Positions 47,854 to 56,506 of a DNA stretch of 64,000 nt are shown here, piece after piece. The notes under the pieces are model-generated. The model had not been told where the DNA came from. It was given only the letters and a program-made list of their open reading frames with translations, and did no database searches. The stretch comes from a virus: IMG/VR virus record IMGVR_UViG_3300018432_000004, positions 1 through 64,000 of that record, one strand, 5' to 3'. Both the position numbers and the translations under genes were made by a program. Position 1 is the stretch's first letter. Every line of letters starts with the position of its first letter.

Positions 47854-48030
47854 ATGGGACAGCCCGGCAAGGTCAAGGCGCCCCCCAAGCTCAAGCTCGC
47901 GAAGGCGCCGCAGCTACCGCACGGCGCCGTCATCGTCGGCGCCGTCCCCGTCACCCGCGACGGCCAGCACAGCCCCGAGACCGGACCCGACCGCGCCGCC
48001 CGACTCCGCGCCCTCACGCATGGCCGGTAG
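47854..48030 (+). CDS. hypothetical protein, 58 aa
   Basis: A 58-codon gene directly after the previous stop. The protein is basic and Pro-rich (KVKAPPKLKLAKAPQLPHGA). It overlaps the terminase-small-subunit candidate by 11 bases. Not recognised. Confidence 0.45.
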   Translation: MGQPGKVKAPPKLKLAKAPQLPHGAVIVGAVPVTRDGQHSPETGPDRAARLRALTHGR

Positions 48031-48865
48031 ACCACAAAAACGCGCCCGCGAAGCCGCTGCCGCAGCGTCGGGAGAGGACGGTTCGCACGCACGCGCTCCG
48101 CGGGCCAGGCCCGGCACCAAGCGCGACCGGGCGAAGACGTCGCCGAAGACCAAGCGCGGACCGGACCGCCCGCGCTTCGAGCCGGCCAGCGACGTCGACT
48201 TCGCGCGCGTCCAGGAGGGCGTGGCGCGCGCCGCGATGGCCGCCGACGTCGCGCGGCGGGCCGGGACGCCGGCGCAGCGCGCGCAGGCGCTCGCGGAGTT
48301 CGGGCTCGTCCCGACCGGCAAGGCCGCAGACGACAAGAAGCTGTTGGACGCTGCGGCCCGCGTGAAGCGCGACGAGGGGATCGTCGCCGCGTGGGCGCTC
48401 GGGCTGACGCCGCCGACGATCGCCGCGCAGTTCGACCTCAGCTCGGACCACGTCGCGAGGATCATCGACGCACACCGCCAGCGCCGCGCCCGCGTCCCGC
48501 TGCCGCTGTCGGGCGACCTGCTGCACGACGCGCTGGAGGCGCTCGAGGCGCAGATGGAGCGCTGCACCCTCATCGCGTCGCGGCCGGGCGCTGGCGACTC
48601 GGCGAAGGTCGGAGCGATCCGCACGTGGGAGAGCATGTTCGTCACGCGGCTGGAGCTGCTGCAGGCGATGGGCCACGTGTCGCAGGCGCCGAGCGCCGAG
48701 GCGCGACTCGCCCGGGCGCGCGACCTGCTGCGCGGCCTGCTCGACGGCCTGCGCGACGAGAACGTGCCGCAGGACGTCCTCGACCGCGTCGCCGCGCGCG
48801 TCCTGCACGCCGGCGGCGGCGAGGATCTGGAGAACGTGATCACCATCGAAGGGAGAGCCCGATAA
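48020..48865 (+). CDS. terminase small subunit candidate / HTH protein
   Basis: A 281-residue protein with a basic start (MAGRPQKRAREAAAAASGED), like GRPxK starts of small terminases, followed by a long basic linker. A helix-turn-helix lies near residues 121-150 (GIVAAWALGLTPPTIAAQFD, LSSDHVARIIDAHRQRRAR), and helical oligomerisation-type regions follow (RTWESMFVTRLELLQAMGHV). It sits 4 kb before the large terminase, further than usual. It may recognise the packaging site; alternatively it is a regulator. Confidence 0.45.
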   Translation: MAGRPQKRAREAAAAASGEDGSHARAPRARPGTKRDRAKTSPKTKRGPDRPRFEPASDVDFARVQEGVARAAMAADVARRAGTPAQRAQALAEFGLVPTGKAADDKKLLDAAARVKRDEGIVAAWALGLTPPTIAAQFDLSSDHVARIIDAHRQRRARVPLPLSGDLLHDALEALEAQMERCTLIASRPGAGDSAKVGAIRTWESMFVTRLELLQAMGHVSQAPSAEARLARARDLLRGLLDGLRDENVPQDVLDRVAARVLHAGGGEDLENVITIEGRAR

Positions 48866-49284
48866 TGCGCCAGACCGCACCCGAGCCCACCGTCCTGCTG
48901 TCGCTCGTCGAGCGGCTCGCCTACCGCCCCGAGTGGACGTTCGGCGTCGCCGACATAGACCGCGGGCAGGGAAGCGAGGGCCTGACGTTCACCGTCACGA
49001 CCGTCGGCTTCGACAGCTACCACCCCGAGCGCGGCCAGACGTACCGCGTCGCCCACTACTTCCCCGTCCCGCCGGCGGCGTACGACGAGCGCTCGTGGCG
49101 GCGCTGGCTGCTGGACCGCCTGCTCGAGGTTGAGCGCCACGAGGCGTGCGAGTTCTTCCAGATCGACGGCGAGCGTCCCTACGCCCCGCACCACGGGCCC
49201 GGCAACGACCCCTACCTCGTCTTCGAGCACGGCAGCGACGAGGACGCGCGGACGTCCTTTCGCGGGGAACTCAAGCCGGGGTGA
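48865..49284 (+). CDS. hypothetical protein, 139 aa
   Basis: This 139-residue protein has YRPEWTFGVADIDRGQGSEG, TYRVAHYFPVPPAAYDERSW, WLLDRLLEVERHEACEFFQI and RPYAPHHGPGNDPYLVFEHG, a pattern found in small phage proteins of unknown function. ATG overlaps the preceding stop. Confidence 0.6.
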   Translation: MRQTAPEPTVLLSLVERLAYRPEWTFGVADIDRGQGSEGLTFTVTTVGFDSYHPERGQTYRVAHYFPVPPAAYDERSWRRWLLDRLLEVERHEACEFFQIDGERPYAPHHGPGNDPYLVFEHGSDEDARTSFRGELKPG

Positions 49285-50090
49285 CCAGCGTCCGCGACCT
49301 CATGGAGCCCGAGCCCGCGCCGTTCACGGGCACGCCGTGGTGGGAGCAGCGGATGGTCGGCTTCGACCTAGAAACGACGGCCGCCGACCCCGAGGAGGCG
49401 CGGATCGTCGTCGCGGCCGTCGTTGAGGTCGGCGCCGGCCTGCCGCCCGTGTCGCGGTCGTGGCTCGTCGATCCGGGTATTCCAATACCCGCCGAGGCGA
49501 CGGCCGTGCACGGCATCACGACCGAGCAGGCGCGCGAGGCCGGCTACTTCGCCGGCGACGTGATCGCCGAGCTCGTCGAGCACCTCGCGCGACGCCCCGA
49601 GGGCGCCGCGCTCGTGGACTACAACGCCCCGTTCGACGTGACGATCCTCGACCGCGAGGCGCGCCGGTACGGCGTCGAGCCGCTCACCGACCGCGGGCCG
49701 CTGCTCGTCGTCGACCCGCTCGTGATCGACAAGCACCTCGACCGCTACCGCAGCGGCTCGCGCAAGCTCGCCGACGTCGCGGCGCGCTACGGCGCCGACC
49801 TCGACGGCGACGGCCACGACGCCGACTTCGACGCCCTGCTCGCGTGCCGCCTCGCGTGGGCGATCGCCACCCGCGGACGCGTCATCCGCAAGGGCGCGTG
49901 GGAGCAGGACCCGCTGCAGCACGACTGGGATCGCATCCGCCCCGACCTCGCCGCTCTGCACGAGGCGCAGCGCCAATGGGCGTACGTCCAGGCGCGCGGC
50001 CTCGCGCGCCACCTCCGCCAGGAGATCCGCACTGACTGGCCGCTCGTGCCCTGTTCTGTTCCGTTGATCGCCGACCAGGCGAACAAATAG
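49281..50090 (+). CDS. DnaQ-like 3'-5' exonuclease
   Basis: A 269-residue exonuclease of the DEDD superfamily. GFDLETTAADPEEARIVVAA supplies the first Asp and Glu; AVHGITTEQAREAGYFA is the typical following block; LVDYNAPFDVTILDREARRY has the second Asp; DGDGHDADFDALLACRLAWA gives the HxAxxD-type end (DEDDh). It would degrade or proofread DNA 3' ends. No polymerase is visible in the window, so it may support a host enzyme or act alone. GTG start. Confidence 0.85.
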   Translation: MTSVRDLMEPEPAPFTGTPWWEQRMVGFDLETTAADPEEARIVVAAVVEVGAGLPPVSRSWLVDPGIPIPAEATAVHGITTEQAREAGYFAGDVIAELVEHLARRPEGAALVDYNAPFDVTILDREARRYGVEPLTDRGPLLVVDPLVIDKHLDRYRSGSRKLADVAARYGADLDGDGHDADFDALLACRLAWAIATRGRVIRKGAWEQDPLQHDWDRIRPDLAALHEAQRQWAYVQARGLARHLRQEIRTDWPLVPCSVPLIADQANK

Positions 50091-50093
50091 CCC

Positions 50094-50801
50094 GTGGCGC
50101 TGCTCAGCGACGACGAGTGCTGGACCTGCGGCGCGCGCCGCGGCCTGCTCGTCGTGTGGTACTGGCGCCCCGCGCGCCCGTTCGGCAACGGCAGCCTGCC
50201 GCCGCACCTCTACGCCCGCCCGAGCTGCATGGATGCAGCAGCGTGCAACGCCCGCGTGCGCAAGCGCCGCGACCGCGCGCAGCAGCGCGCCGGCGCGATC
50301 TTCGTCCACGAGCGCCCGTGCGCGAACCCGCCCCTCGACGCGTGCCAATGGTGCGGCGAACCGATCGAGCTCGCCGACCCGACCGACTACCGCCGTCGGC
50401 AGCGCACGATGCATCAGGGCGACGAGCACGAGGTCGGCGACCGCAACTGCCGCCACGAGTCCGCCGGCGCCCGCGTGTGGAACGCCCGCGACGCGCTGCG
50501 CAGCGCCGCGCGCCACGCTGGCCAGACCGCGCTCGCCTGCGCCGACTGCGGCGAGGTCGTCGAGCAGCTCGGCGACGACGGACGCTGGCGCGGACTCCAG
50601 ACCGCCACCGTTGACGGGCGCACCGTCAGCACGCGCGTCCCGCATTGGGAGGCTGACCACGAGCAGGCGCTCGAGGACGGCGGCGAGCACACGATGGAGA
50701 ACCTGCGCTGCCGATGCGTCCCGTGCCACCAGGCGAAGACGGCGCGCGAAGCCCGCGAGCGCGCCGCCCGACGTTCCGCCTTTGCAAAGGCAGAGCCGTG
50801 A
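50094..50801 (+). CDS. HNH endonuclease with zinc sites
   Basis: This 235-residue protein has several CxxC pairs (CWTCGARRG, CQWCGEP, CADCGEV) and a C-terminal HNH motif: RVPHWEADHEQALEDGGEHT, MENLRCRCVPCHQAKTARE. The DH, Asn and H residues fit the beta-beta-alpha-metal active site. HNH proteins near terminases are often needed for packaging cleavage. GTG start. Confidence 0.85.
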   Translation: MALLSDDECWTCGARRGLLVVWYWRPARPFGNGSLPPHLYARPSCMDAAACNARVRKRRDRAQQRAGAIFVHERPCANPPLDACQWCGEPIELADPTDYRRRQRTMHQGDEHEVGDRNCRHESAGARVWNARDALRSAARHAGQTALACADCGEVVEQLGDDGRWRGLQTATVDGRTVSTRVPHWEADHEQALEDGGEHTMENLRCRCVPCHQAKTAREARERAARRSAFAKAEP

Positions 50802-51208
50802 CGACGAGCACCGCCGCACGGATCCCCGCGCTGCTGGCGCTCGACCAGCGCGTGCTCGACGCCCTCGCCGTCGACCGCGGGCGCCGAGGCGATCGCGTCG
50901 CGCAGCTCGTGCACGGCGCGCCCGGCTGGCGCTGCACGAGCTGCAACCGCGAGGTGCTCGTCGAAGATCGGCTGCGTCGCGCGTGGGGCAAGGGCGAGCC
51001 GATCCGCTGCCTTGTATGTCTCGACCGCGCCCAGCGGGACGCCCGCGCTGTCGGCGGCTGGCTGTCGTTCGTCGACATGCCGCGAACGCTGTACCCCGTA
51101 CTCAGTACAACGCCCGAGCAGCGCCGCGAGATCCGCGAGGTCCTCCGCGGCCTCGAGCGCGTCGACCAGGCGCAGCAGACGGGAGGATGGTGGCGCCGTG
51201 TCCGGTGA
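50798..51208 (+). CDS. hypothetical protein with zinc-like pairs, 136 aa
   Basis: This 136-residue basic protein starts with GTG overlapping the HNH stop. CTSCNREVLV and CLVCLDRAQRD could form a zinc ribbon. A C-terminal helix (REIREVLRGLERVDQAQQTG) follows. Not recognised. Confidence 0.55.
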   Translation: MTTSTAARIPALLALDQRVLDALAVDRGRRGDRVAQLVHGAPGWRCTSCNREVLVEDRLRRAWGKGEPIRCLVCLDRAQRDARAVGGWLSFVDMPRTLYPVLSTTPEQRREIREVLRGLERVDQAQQTGGWWRRVR

Positions 51209-51220
51209 GGGTCGGCGATG

Positions 51221-51247
51221 CCCGCCCCCGGCCATGCTCCGGGCGGG
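51221..51247 (+). terminator. GC hairpin, probable terminator
   Basis: CCCGCCC pairs with GGGCGGG and inner CCGG with CCGG, around a short loop. It ends the operon in the 51209-51365 gap; nothing else clear is seen in this gap. Confidence 0.6.
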
Positions 51248-51365
51248 ATGGGGCTGGGGGCAATCACCCGCCGCTCACATCGCCGCGCCGAACTCTAGCG
51301 CGTTGCGTGCTGCGGCAAACTTGCAGGTCAACGAGGCCGGAGAACCCGGCGGGAAGGTAGGCCAG

Positions 51366-51509
51366 ATGACGGAGGACGAGAAGAACACGCCGGACGTCGA
51401 GACCGGCGACGTCGCCGGCGACGTGAACGTCGGCGCGCCCGAGGAGGTCCTGCGCGGCGGCGAGGACCTTCGCCCCGACGAGGCCGACGACGAGCCCGAC
51501 GACGACTGA
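51366..51509 (+). CDS. small acidic protein, 47 aa
   Basis: The protein has 47 residues and is almost entirely acidic and Val/Pro/Gly (VETGDVAGDVNVGAPEEVLR, DEADDEPDDD). It stands alone between two hairpins. It could be a DNA-mimic-like or regulatory peptide, but this is speculation. Confidence 0.45.
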   Translation: MTEDEKNTPDVETGDVAGDVNVGAPEEVLRGGEDLRPDEADDEPDDD

Positions 51510-51515
51510 GCGCCC

Positions 51516-51548
51516 GAGGGGTCGGCGACGAAAACACGCCGACCCCTC
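51516..51548 (+). terminator. strong hairpin terminator
   Basis: GAGGGGTCGGCG and CGCCGACCCCTC pair perfectly over 12 bp around a 9-base A-rich loop (ACGAAAACA), right after the acidic 47-aa gene. Confidence 0.8.
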
Positions 51549-51563
51549 TCGCGCCCCTGCGCC

Positions 51564-51884
51564 ATGACCGACGAGCACCTCAACCGACGAGCCGCGACGA
51601 TGAACGCCTTGCCGTTCGTTCGATGGGACCGAGCGATTCCCGGCGGGGGGTTCATGGACGTGTACGGCTGGATAGATCGCGACGACGGGCGGTTTGACTT
51701 CGTCCTGCTGACGTTCTTCGACGAGCACCCGCCAGACGCGCCGCCGTGGTGGTCGACGTCCTCGGCGCGCTACTCGGCCGAGATCGCCACCATCCTCGGC
51801 GGGAGCACGGACACGCACAACGACTGCCAGCGGATCGATGACGTGTTCGGCGACCGCGTCCCGAATCGAGTCGGGAGCGCATGA
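51564..51884 (+). CDS. hypothetical protein, 106 aa
   Basis: This 106-residue protein has a beta-rich core (FMDVYGWIDRDDGRFDFVLL, STSSARYSAEIATILGG). It overlaps the terminase start by 4 bases. No ribosome site is obvious. Not recognised. Confidence 0.55.
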   Translation: MTDEHLNRRAATMNALPFVRWDRAIPGGGFMDVYGWIDRDDGRFDFVLLTFFDEHPPDAPPWWSTSSARYSAEIATILGGSTDTHNDCQRIDDVFGDRVPNRVGSA

Positions 51885-53806
51885 TCGGCCGCGGTCCGTC
51901 CACCGGCCTCGGGCGCATCTTCGACCCGCCAGCAGCCTCCGACGTCGAGGACGAGCTACGGCAGGCGTGGGCGGACGACTCGCGCGAGCAGGGCGTTCAG
52001 GTCGCGAGCGCCGACACGTTCCTCGACTTCTCGGCCGCGGTCCCCGAGCCGAAGCGCCCGCTGGACCTCGACCGCTTCCGCTTCCAGCGCGAGCTCTACT
52101 CCGACGCCGGCGAGGTCGCGGCGCTCATCAGCGTGATGAAGGCCGCGCAGATCGGCGTGTCGGCGTGGCTCATCCGCTGGGCGCTGCGGACCGCCGACCG
52201 GGGCGCCACGACGCTCTACGTCATGCCTCGCGAGCGGCAGGCGACGGAGTTCTCGACGCTGCGCCTCGGGACCGTCATCCAGTCGAGCGAGTACCTCCGC
52301 GGCAGGCAGGACCTCCGCCGCACCGCGAAGTCCGACACCAAGCGCCTCAAGTCGATCGGCGACGGCTTCCTCGCCGTCCGCGGGTCGAAGTCCGAGGACG
52401 AGCTCGTGTCGGTCGACGCCGACGCCCTCGCCCTCGACGAACTCGACCGGCTCGTGCAGAGCAACCTGCCGCGCGTCATGCAGCGCGTAACGGGCCCGCT
52501 CGCGTGGAACGTCGTGCGGCAGGTCAGCACGCCGACGATCCCGAACTACGGCATCGCGTCGGCGTTCGCCGACTCAGACCAGCGCCGCTGGACCGTGCGC
52601 TGCGGCGGGCTCGAGGGCTCGCGCAAGGCCGCGGGCGGCTGCGGGAAGTGGCACACCCTCGGCGGCATCGAGACGTTCGCGACGCTGCTCGACTACGAGG
52701 ACGCGATCCTCAACCGCGCCGGCCAGCAGGTCGGCGGCCCGCCGATCGTGCTGCGCTGCGACGACTGCCGCCGCGAGATGGACGTCCGCGAGGGCGAGTG
52801 GGTCGCCACGTTCACCGACGGGCAGCGCCCCCGCGGCTACCACGCCCCGAAGTTCGTGGTGCCCGGCGTCAACCTCGCCGGCGTCGTGCACCGCTCCCGC
52901 GCCACGAAGGACAAGGCCAGGCGCGCCTTCCACAACGAGGACCTCGGCGAGGCGTGGCAGGCGACGAACGCCGGCCTCACCGACGAGCAGATCGCCGCCG
53001 CCGTCCGAGACTACGACATGACCGGGCAGGGCTACATCGGATCCAACCCCGTCACGATGGGGGTCGACGTCGCCGATACCCGCGGCCTCAACGTCCGCAT
53101 CTCCGAGCACCTGAGCGAGCACGAGAAGCGCGCGATCTGGATCGGGATCGTGGACGACGGCCTCGCGCCCTGGGGCGCCACGACCGGCAGCGCGCACGAG
53201 ATCCTGTCGGAGATCATGCGCCGCTTCCGCGTCCGCATGGCCGTCATCGACCACGCGCCGGGCGGCCGCCTCACGCGCGGATGGTGCGAGCTGCACTACG
53301 GCCGCGCCTACCGCGTGCAGTGGTCCGACAACCAGCGCGCCGTCCTCACCCGCACCGACCCGAAGGGCGACCCGACGAAGCTCGTCGCCCGCTACTACGA
53401 GGGCATGGACGCGACGCTCGACCTCATCCGCCAGCAGGCCAACCTTCTGCCGAAGCACCGCCCCGAGAGCTACGACCGCGACCTCAAGGGCCGCGTCCTG
53501 CTGGAGGTCGAGATCGAGGAGGACGAGTCCGCCGCGCCGGAGCGGCAAGGCGGCGCGAAGGTCGGCGAGCTCGTGCAGCGCTGGATCAAGGTCGGACCCG
53601 ACGACTACCTGCAGGCCGAGGCGTACGATGTCATCGCCACACACATGATGTACGTCCACCAGGCCGGCGGGCAGATCGCGGCGCAGGACGGCACGATCGT
53701 CGCCGGGCGCTCGACGGACGTGCAGCGCACCGGCGACAGCTACCGCCAGCGCGACGACCTGGACTACACCGCAGGGCCACCCGACGAGCCCCTCGGCGGA
53801 TGGTAA
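51881..53806 (+). CDS. terL: terminase large subunit
   Basis: A 641-residue GpA-type terminase that packages DNA into the head. VMKAAQIGVSAW is the adenine/Walker A-like segment, YVMPRERQATEF follows, and LALDELDRLVQSN contains the Walker B Asp-Glu. CGKWHTLGG and RCDDCRREMDVREGEW form the zinc site of this family. VTMGVDVADTRGLNVRIS is the first nuclease Asp, RMAVIDHAPGGRLTRGW the second block and EAYDVIATHMMYVHQAGG the last. ATG overlaps the previous stop. Confidence 0.9.
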   Translation: MIGRGPSTGLGRIFDPPAASDVEDELRQAWADDSREQGVQVASADTFLDFSAAVPEPKRPLDLDRFRFQRELYSDAGEVAALISVMKAAQIGVSAWLIRWALRTADRGATTLYVMPRERQATEFSTLRLGTVIQSSEYLRGRQDLRRTAKSDTKRLKSIGDGFLAVRGSKSEDELVSVDADALALDELDRLVQSNLPRVMQRVTGPLAWNVVRQVSTPTIPNYGIASAFADSDQRRWTVRCGGLEGSRKAAGGCGKWHTLGGIETFATLLDYEDAILNRAGQQVGGPPIVLRCDDCRREMDVREGEWVATFTDGQRPRGYHAPKFVVPGVNLAGVVHRSRATKDKARRAFHNEDLGEAWQATNAGLTDEQIAAAVRDYDMTGQGYIGSNPVTMGVDVADTRGLNVRISEHLSEHEKRAIWIGIVDDGLAPWGATTGSAHEILSEIMRRFRVRMAVIDHAPGGRLTRGWCELHYGRAYRVQWSDNQRAVLTRTDPKGDPTKLVARYYEGMDATLDLIRQQANLLPKHRPESYDRDLKGRVLLEVEIEEDESAAPERQGGAKVGELVQRWIKVGPDDYLQAEAYDVIATHMMYVHQAGGQIAAQDGTIVAGRSTDVQRTGDSYRQRDDLDYTAGPPDEPLGGW

Positions 53807-53826
53807 GGTCGCGCCCAAGCAACCCC
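53804..53826 (+). promoter_or_regulatory. weak copy of recurrent promoter element
   Basis: TAAGGT overlaps the terL stop and is followed by CCCAAGCAACCCC, like the downstream half of the recurrent element. GGAAGGA precedes the ATG at 53841. Confidence 0.5.
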
Positions 53827-53840
53827 GACGGAAGGACCGC

Positions 53841-54020
53841 ATGAGCTACGACGAACCCTCCCACAAGCCCCCCGCGCTGCCCCGCGTGGACTACTTCGGG
53901 CCGATGTTCCCGATGTGGCCGAGCAAGATCGAGCGCCCGCCCGAGGATCCCGGCGCGCCCGAGCGCCGGCGCAAGCGCAAGGCGGCGAAGGCAGCCCGCC
54001 GACGCAACCGGCAGCGCTGA
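53841..54020 (+). CDS. small basic protein, 59 aa
   Basis: A 59-codon gene with a GGAAGGA ribosome site. The first half is Pro and aromatic-rich (PALPRVDYFGPMFPMWPSKI) and the second half is strongly basic (RRRKRKAAKAARRRNRQR), fit for nucleic-acid contact. Not recognised. Follows terL, so it may be packaging-related. Confidence 0.55.
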   Translation: MSYDEPSHKPPALPRVDYFGPMFPMWPSKIERPPEDPGAPERRRKRKAAKAARRRNRQR

Positions 54021-54023
54021 GCC

Positions 54024-54209
54024 GTGCCGCTCACCCCCCGCCGCGAGGACCGGCCGTGCGCCGCGCCCGACTGCGGCCTGCCAATCCAGAAGGGCCAGCT
54101 CTACGCGCTCGAGCACGGCCAGCCGTTCCACATCGCCTGGGCGCGCCGCGTGAAGTTCGCGGTCCCCCGCCAAGCCCCCACGACGACCCGCAAGGAGATC
54201 CATGCCTGA
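54024..54209 (+). CDS. small zinc-motif protein, 61 aa
   Basis: This 61-residue basic protein has CAAPDCGLPIQKGQLYALEH, a C-x4-C...H pattern that may bind zinc. GTG start; its end overlaps the AAA+ ATPase ATG by 8 bases. Function unknown. Confidence 0.55.
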   Translation: MPLTPRREDRPCAAPDCGLPIQKGQLYALEHGQPFHIAWARRVKFAVPRQAPTTTRKEIHA

Positions 54210-55377
54210 CGCCCCCGCCCGCGAGCTGGTGCACGTCCACGACGTCTGCGCGCCGCCCAACATCGCCCGGTCGAGGTTCATGGCCACGGCGCTCAACCGG
54301 CCGCACCTCCGCACGACGGCGTGGGCCACCGACCGCGCCGGGATCCCCGACCTCGCGGGCGTCGCGCTGCGCCACCGATCCGGCAGCAACGACGAGGTTC
54401 TCGTCGAGCGCGACGGCCTCGCAGCGCTCATCGACCTCGGCGACGGCCGCGCCGCTCTCAGCGTGTCCGGCCAGGACGCCGCCGACGTCGACCGCTTCGT
54501 CGTTGAGGTCCGCGACCTGCTGCCGCGCACCGCCCCGGACCCCGAGGCGCCGGAGGTCCCCGTGACGTTCTGGAGCTACCACCCCGCCGGCGTTCGCTCG
54601 CGGCGGCGCCGGATCACCGTCCCGCCGTGGGCCGACTGCATGGGCAACTACCCCGAGGCGACGTTCCGCGCCCTGAAGCCGCTCATGGACGGCTTCAAGC
54701 CGGGCGCCGCAGGCCAGCTCCTGCTCTGGCACGGCGAGCCGGGCACCGGCAAGACGTACGCGCTGCGCGCCCTCGCGTGGGAGTGGCGCGATTGGTGCGA
54801 CCTGCACTACATCACCGACCCCGAGGTCCTGTTCGGCGACAACGCGTCCTACATGCTCGACGTGCTGCTCGAGGACGACGGGCCGGAGATGCTGGAGGCG
54901 CGAGCCGTCGGCGACATCGCGCTCGACGAGCCCGAGCCGAAGATCGACGAGCGCGCCGCGGACGGCCGCTGGCGCCTGCTCGTGCTCGAGGACACCGGCG
55001 AGATGATGAGCGCCGACGCCCGCGAGCGCACGGGGCAGGGCCTCGGGCGGCTGCTCAACGTGGTCGACGGCCTGATCGGGCAGGGCTTGCGGATCCTCGT
55101 GCTCGTGACGACCAACGAGCGCATCGGCCGGCTGCACCCCGCCGTCGCGCGCGCGGGCCGCTGCGCCTCGTCGATCCCGTTCCACGCCCTGCCGTACGCC
55201 GAGGCCGTCGAGTGGCTCGCCGAGCGCGGCGTCGGTGGCCCCGGCGAGACCGCGCTGCCCGACGATTGGGAGCACGAGCCGCCGAAGGTCGTCACGGCCG
55301 CCGACCTGTTCGCGATCGTCGCCGGCGCCGAAACGTCCAGCGATCGCGAGCCCGCGCCCGTGGGGTTCACGTCGTGA
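54202..55377 (+). CDS. AAA+ ATPase (DUF5925-like)
   Basis: A 391-residue AAA+ ATPase. LLLWHGEPGTGKTYALRALA is Walker A, RLLVLEDTGEMM Walker B (Asp changed to an ED-type Glu-Asp pair), VLVTTNERIGRLHP sensor 1, and VARAGRCASSIPFHAL the sensor/arginine-finger region. The N-terminal ~150 residues (VHVHDVCAPPNIARSRFMAT, VLVERDGLAALIDLGDGRAA) look like the partner domain of DUF5925-type ATPases. It probably remodels a protein or DNA complex. Location near packaging genes is unusual. Substrate unknown. Confidence 0.8.
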   Translation: MPDAPARELVHVHDVCAPPNIARSRFMATALNRPHLRTTAWATDRAGIPDLAGVALRHRSGSNDEVLVERDGLAALIDLGDGRAALSVSGQDAADVDRFVVEVRDLLPRTAPDPEAPEVPVTFWSYHPAGVRSRRRRITVPPWADCMGNYPEATFRALKPLMDGFKPGAAGQLLLWHGEPGTGKTYALRALAWEWRDWCDLHYITDPEVLFGDNASYMLDVLLEDDGPEMLEARAVGDIALDEPEPKIDERAADGRWRLLVLEDTGEMMSADARERTGQGLGRLLNVVDGLIGQGLRILVLVTTNERIGRLHPAVARAGRCASSIPFHALPYAEAVEWLAERGVGGPGETALPDDWEHEPPKVVTAADLFAIVAGAETSSDREPAPVGFTS

Positions 55378-56150
55378 GCTTCTCGACCGACGACCTCGTG
55401 CGCGGCGCGCCGCCCGCGCTGCCGCTCTGCGCGCCGCTCTGGACCGACACGGCGCACGTCCACTCGACCGCCGCCTTCGACCTCGGCGGCGACGCCGAGC
55501 AGATGCGCCGCGCGTACGAGGCGGTCCGCAAGTCCTGGAAGTCCTACACCGAGGAGCCCGCCGTGCCCGAGCCGCCGCCCGCCCCCAGCAGAAACCCATA
55601 CGCCCGCCGCACCGATGCGCAATGCAGCAGCGGCCCTGATCCTTCCAGCTTCATCACCGCCGCCGACCTGCTCGCCATCGCGCAGCACCGCGAGAGCAAG
55701 GGCTATGCGACCGGCTATCGCGAGCGCCACGAGGTCGCCGCCGGCCAGATCGAGCGCGCCTACGACGAGGGCTGGCGCGCCGGTATGGCCGAGCAGCACG
55801 ACGCGATCGCCAGCACGTTCGGCGAGCGCCTCCACGCCCTGCACGAGCTGCTGCACCTCCTCCCCGACGCGTTCACCAGCTACGCCGACAAGGGCGCGCG
55901 GTTCGCCGAGTTCGTCCAGATCGCCGGCGCCGTCACCGGGTCGCTGATCGACGACCACGCCGAGGGGCCCTACGCCGAGCCGACGGACAAGCGGCGCGTT
56001 CCGAACCCGCGAGCGATCGACGCGTCCGGCGACGACGAGGGCGCCGCAGCCGCGCTGCTGGACCGCGTCGAGCAGCTCCGCGACTGGCTCAAGCCGTTCT
56101 TCGACCGCGAGCTCGCCGCCGTCGACCGCGTCGGCGAGTCCGCCGAATGA
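55374..56150 (+). CDS. hypothetical protein, 258 aa
   Basis: This 258-residue acidic protein follows the ATPase by a 4-base overlap. An N-terminal region of ~75 residues (VSFSTDDLVRGAPPALPLCA) precedes a helical middle (ASTFGERLHALHELLHLLPD) and a charged C-terminal half. Likely works with the ATPase; family not recognised. Confidence 0.55.
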   Translation: MSFSTDDLVRGAPPALPLCAPLWTDTAHVHSTAAFDLGGDAEQMRRAYEAVRKSWKSYTEEPAVPEPPPAPSRNPYARRTDAQCSSGPDPSSFITAADLLAIAQHRESKGYATGYRERHEVAAGQIERAYDEGWRAGMAEQHDAIASTFGERLHALHELLHLLPDAFTSYADKGARFAEFVQIAGAVTGSLIDDHAEGPYAEPTDKRRVPNPRAIDASGDDEGAAAALLDRVEQLRDWLKPFFDRELAAVDRVGESAE

Positions 56151-56428
56151 CGGCGTTCGCGCTCGCGGCGCTCGGGCTCGTCGCGGGCGCCGGCCTCGGG
56201 ATCTTCGTCACGCGGCGGCTGCACCGCCGCGTGGGCGGCTGGGGCGCCCGCCTGGGCCGCTCGCGGTTCCGCCGCGCGAACCTGCCCGTTGGGGGCTCGT
56301 GCACGCTCGTGCTGACGCTGACGCTGCCGACGCCGGGCGTTCTCGTGCCGGTGCTGCTCGGCGCCTCGGCCGCCATGGCGGCGACGGCGATCGGCTGGCG
56401 CTACGTCGACCCGCTCCCACCCGCTTAG
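56147..56428 (+). CDS. membrane protein, 93 aa
   Basis: This 93-residue protein has two membrane segments (FALAALGLVAGAGLGIFVTR and LVPVLLGASAAMAATAIGWR) separated by a basic loop (RRVGGWGARLGRSRFRRANL). It overlaps the preceding stop. Not recognised. Confidence 0.6.
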   Translation: MTAFALAALGLVAGAGLGIFVTRRLHRRVGGWGARLGRSRFRRANLPVGGSCTLVLTLTLPTPGVLVPVLLGASAAMAATAIGWRYVDPLPPA

Positions 56429-56480
56429 TCTCACGTTGCGTCGAGACTGGCGGAGCGCTACACTGTGCGGCACAAGCAAC
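56427..56480 (+). promoter_or_regulatory. sigma70-like promoter with the same operator as at 8970
   Basis: TTGCGT (56436-56441) and TACACT (56459-56464) are 17 bases apart. AGTCTC (56427-56432) and GAGACT (56443-56448) form an inverted repeat around the -35 box, as at 8970-8994. GTGCGGCACAAGCAACCCC follows. Confidence 0.75.
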
Positions 56481-56506
56481 CCCGCCGCACGAAGGAGCCC
56501 CCCCCA

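Noticed and set aside
48020-48865. Firm call of a terminase small subunit
   Set aside because: The basic GRPxK start and HTH fit, but the gene is 4 kb from the large subunit and has no diagnostic motif, so it is kept only as a candidate.
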